A DNA stretch of 37,622 nucleotides from a virus: positions 1 through 37,622 of IMG/VR virus record IMGVR_UViG_3300034355_000249. The stretch is one strand, 5' to 3'. The position numbers were made by a program, and so were the translations under genes. This document shows positions 21,593 to 29,070 of this stretch, in pieces. Every line of letters starts with the position of its first letter. The stretch's first letter is position 1. The notes below the pieces were generated by a model, which was given only the letters and a program-made list of their open reading frames with translations, ran no database searches and was not told where the DNA came from.

Positions 21593-23368
21593 TTATACGG
21601 CAGCTCTAGTGCGTATCATGGCTATCCCAAAAGTTTGAGTAGAGCCAACATTGTTATAAATGGCGTAGCTTGATCCAGTCCAACCCACACCTACTTGTCC
21701 CGCTGATGGGGTGCTGCTAACTACATAACTAGCATTTCCGCCGAGCTTGAATATTGAACTTCCGCAGAGTAAATATACACCCGCTTCACCGGTAGTGTGG
21801 CTATTCAAAACTATGAGACCCGACCCTGTAGCCAGTACAGCATTTGCGCCATTCGTTAAAGTAATTTGCGACCCTGAGTGGTCTATACCCCATTGCGATG
21901 TTGGGGTATTTGTAACAACGACTTTTCCGCCGCGCTCAACGGTATCGTTGACCAACAAATTCCCCGCCGCTGTGATGCGGGCGCGTTCTGTATTATTAGT
22001 CCCAAAAACCAGCGGGTGGTTAGACGTTGCATATAAAGCAATACCGCCAACCCCTGACGGGGTTAATAGGCAAGTGTGTGTGCCATCTGTAATCCTAAAC
22101 CCACCGTTTGTTGCACACAGTACATCCAGCCTAGTCCCCGGCGAACTCGTCCCAATCCCGACATTCCCAGACGCATCCTTGTAAATCTGGTTAGTGCCGA
22201 TGGCGATAACGCCCGTGCCGCCTGTAAGAGTGCCGGTATAGCTAAGATTGGTGAAAGTACCCGCTGCGGCTGTGCCGCTTCCGATTGCTCCCGGCGCTGC
22301 AAACGTCGCACCGTTCAGAGAGCTTGCGTTGAGGTTTGCGACATTAGTGGTAGAAGCTACAGTAAAAGGCGCTGTGCCGGTTGCAACAGTCGAGGTGATG
22401 GTCGTAAACCGACCTGTACTTGCCGTAGCGCCACCGATAGCAGGAGGTGAGGCGAGGTAGTTACTAAAGCCAGTACCAGAGACGGTAGAGCTTGCTGACA
22501 GCGTAGTGAATGATCCAGATGCACCACTAATGGCACCGCCGGTAATGGATACGCTGTTAGCGTTCTGCGTTGCGAGAGTCCCTAGTTCTAGGCTAGTGCG
22601 GCCAGTCGCCGCAACCAGTCCAGTTGCACCACCATCCCACTTTAGCCGATCAGCATAGGCTGTATCCCAATTGGCTTGTGAGGCATTGGTGGGGAGAGAG
22701 TAACCAGATGTGTACGTAATCGCTAGGGTGCCAGACGTGGTGATGGGGGACCCGCTCACTGTTAACCCAGTAGGCGCTGTTAACGCAACGTCCGTGACGG
22801 TACCGGATGAAATAATGGTATCCAGCGCCCATGAGTTAACGCCGGTTTTCTTCAAAAATCCGCTAGTGCCGGTTAATCCTGCAATCGCAGCCAAGTCTAA
22901 GTCATACGCTTGTACGGATGACCCTATGTCCGTTGTTACCAGTAGTGTTTTAGAGGCTGGAATTGTTGTGCCATTGAGCGTGGTTGCACTGGATGACGTA
23001 AGAGACGTGAACGCACCGCTCTGCGCTGTGGTTGAGCCAATAACCACATTGTCCATTGTGCCTAGCCCCACAGGAGCTACCGTCATACCGCCACCGGGAA
23101 GCATGTTTATGCGTCCTGAACCAGTAGGGGATAGAGTGATATTTTTGCTGGCAGGTGATGCAGTCAGTGATCCGCTGATTACTACGTCAACAAAATCAGC
23201 GTCATTTGGCGTATCTGAGCCGATATAATCAGGGGCTTTTAATACTTCGTTTACAAGCAGGTCAGGGGTGACTTTTTGAGTCACCCCTGTATGCACGATA
23301 GGCAAAACATCAACATTTGCACTTACAGCAGTTGCCGATGGTAACTGGGAAATCTTGATGTTTGCCAT
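21593..23368 (-). CDS. Tail fibre protein
   Basis: 591 residues, Ser/Thr/Gly/Ala-rich, low in charge, with the start MANIKISQLPSATAVSANVDVLPIVHTGVTQKVT that many phage fibres share. Repeats of the type IGSTTAQSGAFTSL, IGGATASTGRFTTI and IGSGTAAAGTFTNL (residues 108-370) are typical triangular-spiral fibre modules. Residues about 190-265 are closely similar to part of the 1557-aa spike. It includes NVGIGTSSPGTRLDV, a common fibre motif, but lacks an S74 domain at its end. It may be a second receptor-binding fibre or a connector to which the larger spike binds. Confidence 0.75.
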   Translation of the reverse strand: MANIKISQLPSATAVSANVDVLPIVHTGVTQKVTPDLLVNEVLKAPDYIGSDTPNDADFVDVVISGSLTASPASKNITLSPTGSGRINMLPGGGMTVAPVGLGTMDNVVIGSTTAQSGAFTSLTSSSATTLNGTTIPASKTLLVTTDIGSSVQAYDLDLAAIAGLTGTSGFLKKTGVNSWALDTIISSGTVTDVALTAPTGLTVSGSPITTSGTLAITYTSGYSLPTNASQANWDTAYADRLKWDGGATGLVAATGRTSLELGTLATQNANSVSITGGAISGASGSFTTLSASSTVSGTGFSNYLASPPAIGGATASTGRFTTITSTVATGTAPFTVASTTNVANLNASSLNGATFAAPGAIGSGTAAAGTFTNLSYTGTLTGGTGVIAIGTNQIYKDASGNVGIGTSSPGTRLDVLCATNGGFRITDGTHTCLLTPSGVGGIALYATSNHPLVFGTNNTERARITAAGNLLVNDTVERGGKVVVTNTPTSQWGIDHSGSQITLTNGANAVLATGSGLIVLNSHTTGEAGVYLLCGSSIFKLGGNASYVVSSTPSAGQVGVGWTGSSYAIYNNVGSTQTFGIAMIRTRAAV

Positions 23369-23374
23369 AACGGT

Positions 23375-23533
23375 TTACTCGTCTTCAGAAACGACAGCAG
23401 GAGCAGGAATCTGCGGGGATGCTTCTTGCTGGATCGCGTTAATCAGGGGTGCAACCTGTTCAAACGACTGCTTACCGAGGTAGGTCAGAACAGCGTTTAC
23501 AACATTGATTGACAGCTCAATTTTCTCAGGCAT
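23375..23533 (-). CDS. Small 'MPEK' fibre-neighbour protein
   Basis: 52 residues from ATG 23533 (GGAG 8 bases upstream) to TAA 23377-23375. The sequence starts MPEKIELSINVVNAVL, has a helical centre (TYLGKQSFEQVAPLINAIQQEA) and ends Pro/Val/acidic. A diverged, frameshifted copy lies at 21060-21211. Each copy lies shortly upstream of a large fibre gene (591 aa and 1557 aa), which suggests a fibre-linked role such as assembly factor or minor tail component. No named family is recalled. Confidence 0.65.
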   Translation of the reverse strand: MPEKIELSINVVNAVLTYLGKQSFEQVAPLINAIQQEASPQIPAPAVVSEDE

Positions 23534-23546
23534 TGCTATTGCTCCA

Positions 23547-23897
23547 TTAGGATAAAAATTTCAACTTATACAGCGTGGTCTGATATAGACCCACGATTTC
23601 ATCGACGATATTCTGAATAGATGATTCATCACTCAGATTTTTCCTATTTTTATTGATCCATGCTAGATGTGATCTCAAAATAGAATCAACACTGCCATTT
23701 GCAGTATTCCTTATTTGGGGAATGGTAATCAGCTTCCCCTCACAGCCCTGATAAGCCTCGGCTATCTTGTCTGCAAACTCTATGATGGCGGGATAAAACT
23801 CACCGAGCGCCATGTGTTGGGCATAGGATTTCGTTTTCAGATGTTCCCGATGCGTGATATCCCTTGCCATGAACAACAAGGCGATAAACTCACCCAT
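23547..23897 (-). CDS. DUF5856-like helical protein, possible metal site
   Basis: 116 residues from ATG 23897 (an in-frame GTG at 23912 would add five residues). The phrase FIALLFMARDITHREHLKTKSYAQHMALGEFYPAIIEFADKIAEAYQG is a conserved phage signature (DUF5856 as I recall it). His, Glu and Asp residues at regular helical spacing (THREH, AQHMALGEFY, EFAD) suggest a ferritin-like four-helix bundle, though metal binding is not shown. It overlaps the end of the 69-aa gene upstream. It lies between the head genes and the fibre genes. Confidence 0.65.
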   Translation of the reverse strand: MGEFIALLFMARDITHREHLKTKSYAQHMALGEFYPAIIEFADKIAEAYQGCEGKLITIPQIRNTANGSVDSILRSHLAWINKNRKNLSDESSIQNIVDEIVGLYQTTLYKLKFLS

Positions 23898-24099
23898 ATA
23901 ACACCCATCCACGTGATAACATCCTGTCTCGCTCTGTAACGCTGTGTACGCGCATTAACCGTTTAGAAGGACGTGAGCTAGGGTCTAATAGCAAAAATGC
24001 CTCAGGAGCGCTTTTAGGAGCTTCTAACGGCATTTCTGATGTAAATTCTTGAGCTTGTGGCTCCATGTCTTCAGGTCTCACTGTGCGTGGTCTACCCAT
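23890..24099 (-). CDS. Small protein, unknown
   Basis: 69 residues. MGRPRTVRPED has an AT-hook-like GRPR, followed by an acidic Pro-rich linker, then a short folded C-terminus (SKRLMRVHSVTERDRMLSRGWVLYG). Similar small proteins beside head genes exist, but I cannot name a function. AAGAGA is properly placed upstream of ATG 24099. The gene begins just after the 10-bp hairpin at 24116-24140, so its expression may depend on read-through from the coat/decoration genes. Confidence 0.6.
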   Translation of the reverse strand: MGRPRTVRPEDMEPQAQEFTSEMPLEAPKSAPEAFLLLDPSSRPSKRLMRVHSVTERDRMLSRGWVLYG

Positions 24100-24115
24100 A
24101 ACATTCTCTTATAGA

Positions 24116-24140
24116 AATGGGGGGCTTGTGGCCCCCCATT
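24116..24140 (-). terminator. 10-bp G/C hairpin after the decoration gene
   Basis: AATGGGGGGC (24116-24125), loop TTGTG, GCCCCCCATT (24131-24140) is a perfect inverted repeat 10 bases after the decoration gene stop. On the minus strand it is followed by ATTTCTAT, a poor T tract, so it is probably a partial terminator or mRNA 3'-end stabiliser that keeps coat and decoration transcripts abundant. Confidence 0.6.
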
Positions 24141-24149
24141 ACGTGCTGA

Positions 24150-24524
24150 TCAGCTAGAGAGCGGAATAGCGCCTGCGTTCATCGGATCGTTGACACCGAA
24201 AGTGGTGACACTGGATGCGACAGGGAACGGACGCGTTACGCGCACTAGATAGGTGCTGTTACTAGGGGTAAGAGCACCTGCTGACGGATTGTTGATAACA
24301 ATCGTAACCGTATTAGCAGCAGATACATAAGCGGCTACTGCATAAGCAGCCACGCCTGTAGCGCCACTAACGCTAACGTGATCACCAGCCGCTACACCAC
24401 TTACAGTGGAAGTAAATGCGGTAGAAGCACCAGCAGCAATAGATGCTGGGGTAATGGTGGCGGTTACAACAGCTTCGCCACGTGTAAGTGACTCAGCTAC
24501 AATATTTGGACCAGGATTAGACAT
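24150..24524 (-). CDS. Probable head decoration protein
   Basis: 124 residues, Ala/Ser/Thr/Val-rich and nearly without Lys, Cys or Trp. It reads as a small beta sandwich (VVTATITPASIAAGASTAFTSTVSGVAAGDHVSVSG, then TVTIVINNPSAG and STYLVRVTRP), the style of capsid decoration or Ig-like head proteins. AGGAGA with ideal spacing and the position directly after the coat gene support high-level expression in the head operon. The alternative is a minor tail protein. No enzyme motif is seen. Confidence 0.65.
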   Translation of the reverse strand: MSNPGPNIVAESLTRGEAVVTATITPASIAAGASTAFTSTVSGVAAGDHVSVSGATGVAAYAVAAYVSAANTVTIVINNPSAGALTPSNSTYLVRVTRPFPVASSVTTFGVNDPMNAGAIPLSS

Positions 24525-24536
24525 GATTTTCTCCTA

Positions 24537-25796
24537 TTAACCCGTGATGCGGCAAGCCAGTTCAGGATAGATGGTTGACCATCCATAAAGAATATCCAAC
24601 CGGCAAGGCAGCTGATCACTGTTAATGTCGTACTGACGAACCAGACGAATTGACAGACCATCAGCAGATGAACGACCAGCCATATCTACACCCTGCGGCA
24701 ATAGAAGGTCAGCAGTGCCCAGAGCAAAAGCATCTTTGTGGAATGCGATAGCGTTCGGGTAGCTTGCACCATCAGAGCCAGAGATAACGCTAGCATTCGC
24801 TGCCGGGATAGCGCCGCTGGTGCTGGTTACGTTCTGGAACTGGCCAGAAAATACCGGGGTCGGGAAGATGCTGATATTCTGAGCAGAGCCAGTACCGGTA
24901 ACGGCATCGGTGATAACAAAGTTAGCCAGAGAGCCAGTAGACTGACGATTCTGGGGATTCACTGCAAATACACCGGGAATGGTGACTACAGTGCCAGCAG
25001 TCAGGGTCTTACCGTTAGTGATGGTAGCAGACAGAGTGAACGCGGTTTGTGCGTTGTTCTGTACAGTGCCACCAGCCTGTGATGCAACAGCCATCGTGCT
25101 AGTGCCAACCACGAAGGAACCAGAGGTGAAGTTACCTACGTTCTGATCCATTGCGAAGTTGAAGCCCAATGTGTTGTCACCCAGAGCGCCTTTCTTGAAG
25201 ATTTCAGAGATAGTGCCTTGCGGGTTAAACAAATTAGTCAAACCAGACACGATACCCACTTCAACAGTCGGATCGACAACAATGTGGCGCTGCTCGTCAA
25301 CGGGTGCCGCCATTTGGTTAAGACGTGCACGTGCAGCCAAAATAGCAGCAGTTGCTTCAGCTTGGGTGGTAGCACCGTCAGTCAGCTGACCGGGAGTACC
25401 GACCATATTAAAGACATTTGCATACTGCTGAAGACCATCAAAGTCGATCTTGTTGGCAATAGTTGCAACAGCGGGCTTGATGAAACGATCCGCAAAGTCG
25501 GAAATGTTCATCGTCAAATCTTGAGTAGTGAAAGCCATGTCCACACCAAACTGGGTTTCCAGTGTCAGCGGTACATAGGTTTCGACGGAAGATTCGATTT
25601 GCAGTGCGGGGCCGGTACGACCAACATAGCGCGGGGGTTTGCGCAAGTTGATAGTAGTACCGATTTTAGCGCCTTCGATGGCAAACTTGTTGTCATACTG
25701 GCGGGAAACAGCACGTGTGAATACCAGCTGATTCTGCAAAATACGCAGAGCTTCATTGGTAATCATGCTAATAGTAAGCAGATTATTTTGAGCCAT
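24537..25796 (-). CDS. P22 gp5-like major coat protein
   Basis: 419 residues, close to 430 in P22. P22-coat features: LLTISMITNEALRILQNQLVFTRAVSRQYD at the N-terminus, AKIGTTINLRKPPRYVGRTG, LTLETQFGVDMAFTTQDLTMNISDFADRFIKPA, and the end ADGLSIRLVRQYDINSDQLPCRLDILYGWSTIYPELACRI. A Gly/Thr-rich segment at about 230-330 corresponds to the inserted I-domain region. GGAGG is 9 bases upstream. A terminator and leader elements lie between it and the scaffold gene, so coat output can be set apart from scaffold output. It builds the HK97-fold procapsid. Confidence 0.92.
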   Translation of the reverse strand: MAQNNLLTISMITNEALRILQNQLVFTRAVSRQYDNKFAIEGAKIGTTINLRKPPRYVGRTGPALQIESSVETYVPLTLETQFGVDMAFTTQDLTMNISDFADRFIKPAVATIANKIDFDGLQQYANVFNMVGTPGQLTDGATTQAEATAAILAARARLNQMAAPVDEQRHIVVDPTVEVGIVSGLTNLFNPQGTISEIFKKGALGDNTLGFNFAMDQNVGNFTSGSFVVGTSTMAVASQAGGTVQNNAQTAFTLSATITNGKTLTAGTVVTIPGVFAVNPQNRQSTGSLANFVITDAVTGTGSAQNISIFPTPVFSGQFQNVTSTSGAIPAANASVISGSDGASYPNAIAFHKDAFALGTADLLLPQGVDMAGRSSADGLSIRLVRQYDINSDQLPCRLDILYGWSTIYPELACRITG

Positions 25797-25819
25797 GATT
25801 GGCGTCCTCCAAAAGAAAA

Positions 25820-25845
25820 AAATAAAAGTGAATAGCCTTTTATTT
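25820..25845. repeat. 9-bp A/T hairpin in the coat leader
   Basis: AAATAAAAG (25820-25828) and CTTTTATTT (25837-25845) are complementary with an 8-base loop, directly upstream of the coat ribosome binding site (minus strand). Being A/T-rich it is weak; it could stabilise the 5' end of coat mRNA. Confidence 0.4.
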
Positions 25846-25940
25846 CGTTCAGACGGGAGCCAATCCCTCGAATTGTCTGACTTTGCCGCAATGATTCACG
25901 GCTAAATGAATCACTGGTGATGGCTTTATATCACAAAAGC

Positions 25941-25970
25941 AAAAAAGGCGCTAGTATTTCATAGCGCCTT
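25941..25970 (-). terminator. Rho-independent terminator between scaffold and coat genes
   Basis: On the minus strand AAGGCGCTA, loop TGAAATAC, TAGCGCCTT is followed by further T (TTTTTT in all). It follows the scaffold gene by about 56 bases and would lower transcription into the coat gene unless overridden. The 5' arm and the loop are crossed by the mini-ORF at 25951-25983. Confidence 0.8.
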
Positions 25971-25983
25971 CGAGGTAGAGCAA
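25951..25983 (-). CDS. Possible 10-codon leader ORF overlapping the terminator
   Basis: AGGAGG (complement of 25992-25997) is followed after 8 bases by TTG at 25983; the frame reads TTG plus nine codons (LYLEGAMKY) to TAG at 25953-25951, inside the 3' arm of the terminator stem. The ribosome binding site itself can pair with CCTCC just upstream (26006-26002). The strong site has no other gene to serve. A leader-peptide attenuator is suggested; translation is unproven. Confidence 0.4.
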   Translation of the reverse strand: MLYLEGAMKY

Positions 25984-26025
25984 TAAACACACCTCCTTTT
26001 GGGAGGCAGTTTACATTAACATAGC

Positions 26026-26889
26026 CTACCGCTTATATCGGGCTTGACGTGCCGCCATGTCCTCAGCATTACGCGCTGCAATGTACTCTTCTGTACTCAT
26101 TTGCGAGTAGTCTTTAGCGTTTCCCGGCGTATTGCCGACAGCGGATATAGGCTTAATAGGTGCTGGTGCGTTGGTCACCTTCCTTGGAGCGCGATTGATT
26201 ATCTCAGCCAGCCTCATCCCTGCCTGTATGGGATTCATGTTCGCTATTTCGTACGCTACATCAAGGTTTTTACCTAGTGTATACGCGATTTCAGGTCCAT
26301 TTTCCAAGCCTAGAAGGGCTTGTCGAATGGTCTGGTTTTGAGCCAGCATAGGGTCAGACGTAATCTGCTCAATAACTCCATCATAATCACTGTATCTTGC
26401 TCTTGCGGCTGCTTCTGCTGTTTCCAGCTTACGCTGTTGCTCCGCTAAAGCCTGACGCTGCATGGTCTCCTGCTGCTCTTGCTTAACAGCCTCGATAGCC
26501 TCCATCTTGGCTGATTGGCGTGTGTACGCCATCATGTCGCGCATATAACGCGGATCGAACTCGCCGCCCACATAGTCATCAGCATTGGGCGCAACAGGGC
26601 CTTGGGCCGCCTGTGGTACGTTATTTTGCGAGAATTGGCGCAGCATCTGCTCTTGCTGCTCCAAAACCTTTTCAAGCCTCTCAGCCTGTCTACGGGCCTC
26701 ATGCTTATCTCGCGTTAGCTCGTCGATCCTGCGCTTATACCAAGGGTTTTTTTCGGCCTTAGGTTCAGGAACTTCCTCACCTTCCGGTTGTCCAGCGTCC
26801 TCCACTTCCACCGCGTTTTCATCGGTGAGTTCGGCAGGTACATCGTCAATAATTGCTTCTGCTGTGCTTTCGATAATGTCATCGCTCAT
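26026..26889 (-). CDS. Scaffolding protein
   Basis: 287 residues, highly charged and helical. Acidic N-terminus (about residues 1-45), KNPWYKRRIDELTRDKHEARRQAERLEKVLEQQEQML coiled coil, a long Gln/Glu/Ala helix (120-165), and a basic C-terminal end (ARQARYKR) like the coat-binding helix-turn-helix of P22 gp8 (303 residues). The place between portal and coat is that of P22 scaffold. It directs procapsid assembly and leaves before maturation. GAGGG lies 6 bases upstream of the ATG. Confidence 0.8.
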   Translation of the reverse strand: MSDDIIESTAEAIIDDVPAELTDENAVEVEDAGQPEGEEVPEPKAEKNPWYKRRIDELTRDKHEARRQAERLEKVLEQQEQMLRQFSQNNVPQAAQGPVAPNADDYVGGEFDPRYMRDMMAYTRQSAKMEAIEAVKQEQQETMQRQALAEQQRKLETAEAAARARYSDYDGVIEQITSDPMLAQNQTIRQALLGLENGPEIAYTLGKNLDVAYEIANMNPIQAGMRLAEIINRAPRKVTNAPAPIKPISAVGNTPGNAKDYSQMSTEEYIAARNAEDMAARQARYKR

Positions 26890-26904
26890 ATTGCCCTCTA
26901 GTGT

Positions 26905-29058
26905 TTACTGTTGTTCTGGCTTCTGTGCGCCCGTTAGCGCGGCGGTATCTGGTTTACGTGTCATTGCCCCGGGTCCACGTGTAGCGCTTTGTGGTGCGCC
27001 TTGTGGTGGCTCTGGCGGGGCTTGCATAGCGGCTTGCATGGCCTGCTGCTCTAACTGCTCAAATTGCGCGTCTTCTTCTGCGAATGTTGGGGTAGTTTGA
27101 CCAAGCATCTTAATTAGATTAGTTTGGATCAATTTCTCTAATCCTGTGGTCTGCGTCATCAGTCCGGCCTCTGCTTGCATTCGTCTGGTAAAGCTGTCAA
27201 ACCACTCACGTTCCTTGTCTTGGATGGCAAGTATCCGCTCATCACGTAAATACTGTAACTCTTGGCTCATTTGCTCCATCTGACCAGCCATTTGATCCAT
27301 CATGCGTTGGGCCTGAATAACGCTAGGATCGACCTTTTCTCCTTGTGCTGTTGGCTGTAATTCAGGTGGTAACAGCATTTGCAAGCGCTTGGCTATCTCG
27401 TCTGCTCCCGGCCAGTCCATGTTCCTCATCATCAGGTCCCCGATGGTCTGGAATAGCTGCGGGTTAGCTTGTGTGAGTGCTAGCATCATGTTAGCCGCTT
27501 CATCGCGCTTGGTAGCGTAGCTGGGGCCAGCATCACATACCACGTCATACTCACCTAGACCGAGGTTATAGATACTATCTATCTCAGGATTATCAGTACC
27601 CGTTGAGGCTTGCTGTTGATTGGGGTCAATCTGTACCTCACGTGGAGTACCGTCCTCACCCAATATGCGCAGGACTCTAGCTCTGTCATAAACTTTGGGG
27701 ATCATGTCCAAAACAATGCGACCGACCTGCCGAATGGAGCGGTTCAGGTTGTCTTGATAGTGAAAATTACCGACTTCGGATTGCTTCTGACGCAACAATA
27801 ATGCGCGTCCCGAGGTTTCGTTAGACTCACCACCTAGACTGGGCTGATAGATCCCCATTGACTGCATGATGTCATTCTCTGCGAGTTGCAGGGCTTGCAT
27901 GATGGCGGGTGATGCTTGTGGGGGCATAGCGCGCTGTGGTGCGCCTACAGGTGTCCCCGCAATACTTACGGGATCATACTCAAGATAGGCGAGAGATTCC
28001 TTATTAGCGCGTCCCCAATTAGGATCACTCTCAAACTGGCCAGCAACCCCAACAAAAGGCGCTTTAGGGGCTAACGCCACATTCTCAGCGTTGGCTGAAA
28101 GATAGTAGTTGTAGAGCCTCTGAGCGTCCTTAGCATTGCGTACAAGGCCAGAACGGTAACACTTACCTTGTAACCAGATTTCATGCCCAATAACAGGAAT
28201 GATAGGAATGTACTTGGTAGGAACCTCTGTGCTTTCTAGCACCTTGTCACCAACACACTTAGCCCACATACAACGCTTGACGAATGTGGAGCGCGTCTGG
28301 CCTGATTCGGGGTCTTGTATCTCTGCTGGCTCATGATCTAGCCAATAATATTCCGCAATGCGTACACTGTCCTTTGTGTACCAGCCCTGCATGTCACCAT
28401 TGCCAGCCGCGTCGAAGTTAGTCTCATCTACGTCTGGATATAAGCGTCTAAACTCGTCTTTCGGTATTTCCTCGGCTATGATCGCCCAGCAAGCGTCTGA
28501 GCCATCAGGTGACTTACTATGCGGATCGTAATAGACCTTGAATGGATCAGGAATGCGGTCGACATATATTTCTTGATCGAAGCTAGTATCACTGGACCAA
28601 TCGTTACGGACTCGGATATATCCAAGCCCAGTATCAACCTGCCATTCAACAGCAGTATCGTACGCGATTGCAGCATTGCTATTATCCTGTATGTGATGAA
28701 CCAACCCCATCAAGACTTCTGCTGTCTCTTGATCAGCGCCGTTAGTCGCTGGTCGAATGCGAATGCTTGGGGTATTCTGCCGGATTTCATTGACGACCCT
28801 ATCTCTAAACTGCAATAGTCGATTGACTACTAGCATGGGCCGCTCTTTACCCGGGCGATTACGATCATATTTCGCGTATTCTGGCCACTGGTCGCCTAGA
28901 CGCGCAAACCGCACGTCATCGAGCCGCTCTTGCCGGTTAACAGATTCAAACTCGACCGCTTGCTGAAAGCGTTCGCGTATCTCCCTAAGTAGCTTTTGCT
29001 CGGGGTCTTGGTCAGCCCCACCTAAGGAATCCATTACTGCGTCTGTATCTACATTCAT
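26905..29058 (-). CDS. P22-like portal protein
   Basis: 717 residues against 725 in P22 gp1. Family phrases: ARLGDQWPEYAKYDRNRPGKERPMLVVNRLLQFRDRVVNEIRQNTPSIRIRP, VEWQVDTGLGYIRVRND, RIPDPFKVYYDP, and NETSGRALLLRQKQSEVGNFHYQDNLNRSIRQVGR. The long C-terminal helical part (570-717, Gln/Met/Ala-rich) corresponds to the P22 barrel that projects into the head. It forms the dodecameric DNA channel, binds TerL during packaging and gp4-like protein afterwards. Confidence 0.92.
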   Translation of the reverse strand: MNVDTDAVMDSLGGADQDPEQKLLREIRERFQQAVEFESVNRQERLDDVRFARLGDQWPEYAKYDRNRPGKERPMLVVNRLLQFRDRVVNEIRQNTPSIRIRPATNGADQETAEVLMGLVHHIQDNSNAAIAYDTAVEWQVDTGLGYIRVRNDWSSDTSFDQEIYVDRIPDPFKVYYDPHSKSPDGSDACWAIIAEEIPKDEFRRLYPDVDETNFDAAGNGDMQGWYTKDSVRIAEYYWLDHEPAEIQDPESGQTRSTFVKRCMWAKCVGDKVLESTEVPTKYIPIIPVIGHEIWLQGKCYRSGLVRNAKDAQRLYNYYLSANAENVALAPKAPFVGVAGQFESDPNWGRANKESLAYLEYDPVSIAGTPVGAPQRAMPPQASPAIMQALQLAENDIMQSMGIYQPSLGGESNETSGRALLLRQKQSEVGNFHYQDNLNRSIRQVGRIVLDMIPKVYDRARVLRILGEDGTPREVQIDPNQQQASTGTDNPEIDSIYNLGLGEYDVVCDAGPSYATKRDEAANMMLALTQANPQLFQTIGDLMMRNMDWPGADEIAKRLQMLLPPELQPTAQGEKVDPSVIQAQRMMDQMAGQMEQMSQELQYLRDERILAIQDKEREWFDSFTRRMQAEAGLMTQTTGLEKLIQTNLIKMLGQTTPTFAEEDAQFEQLEQQAMQAAMQAPPEPPQGAPQSATRGPGAMTRKPDTAALTGAQKPEQQ

Positions 29059-29070
29059 AAGTGTCTCTCG

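Noticed and set aside
16365-23368. Diversity-generating retroelement acting on the fibres
   Set aside because: No reverse transcriptase or template/variable repeat pair was seen.
23715-23939. Plus-strand ORFs inside the minus-strand structural region (this and many others such as 7923-8249, 22710-23228, 25218-25835)
   Set aside because: They are mirror frames of real minus-strand genes, lack ribosome sites and have biased, unfolded-looking composition.
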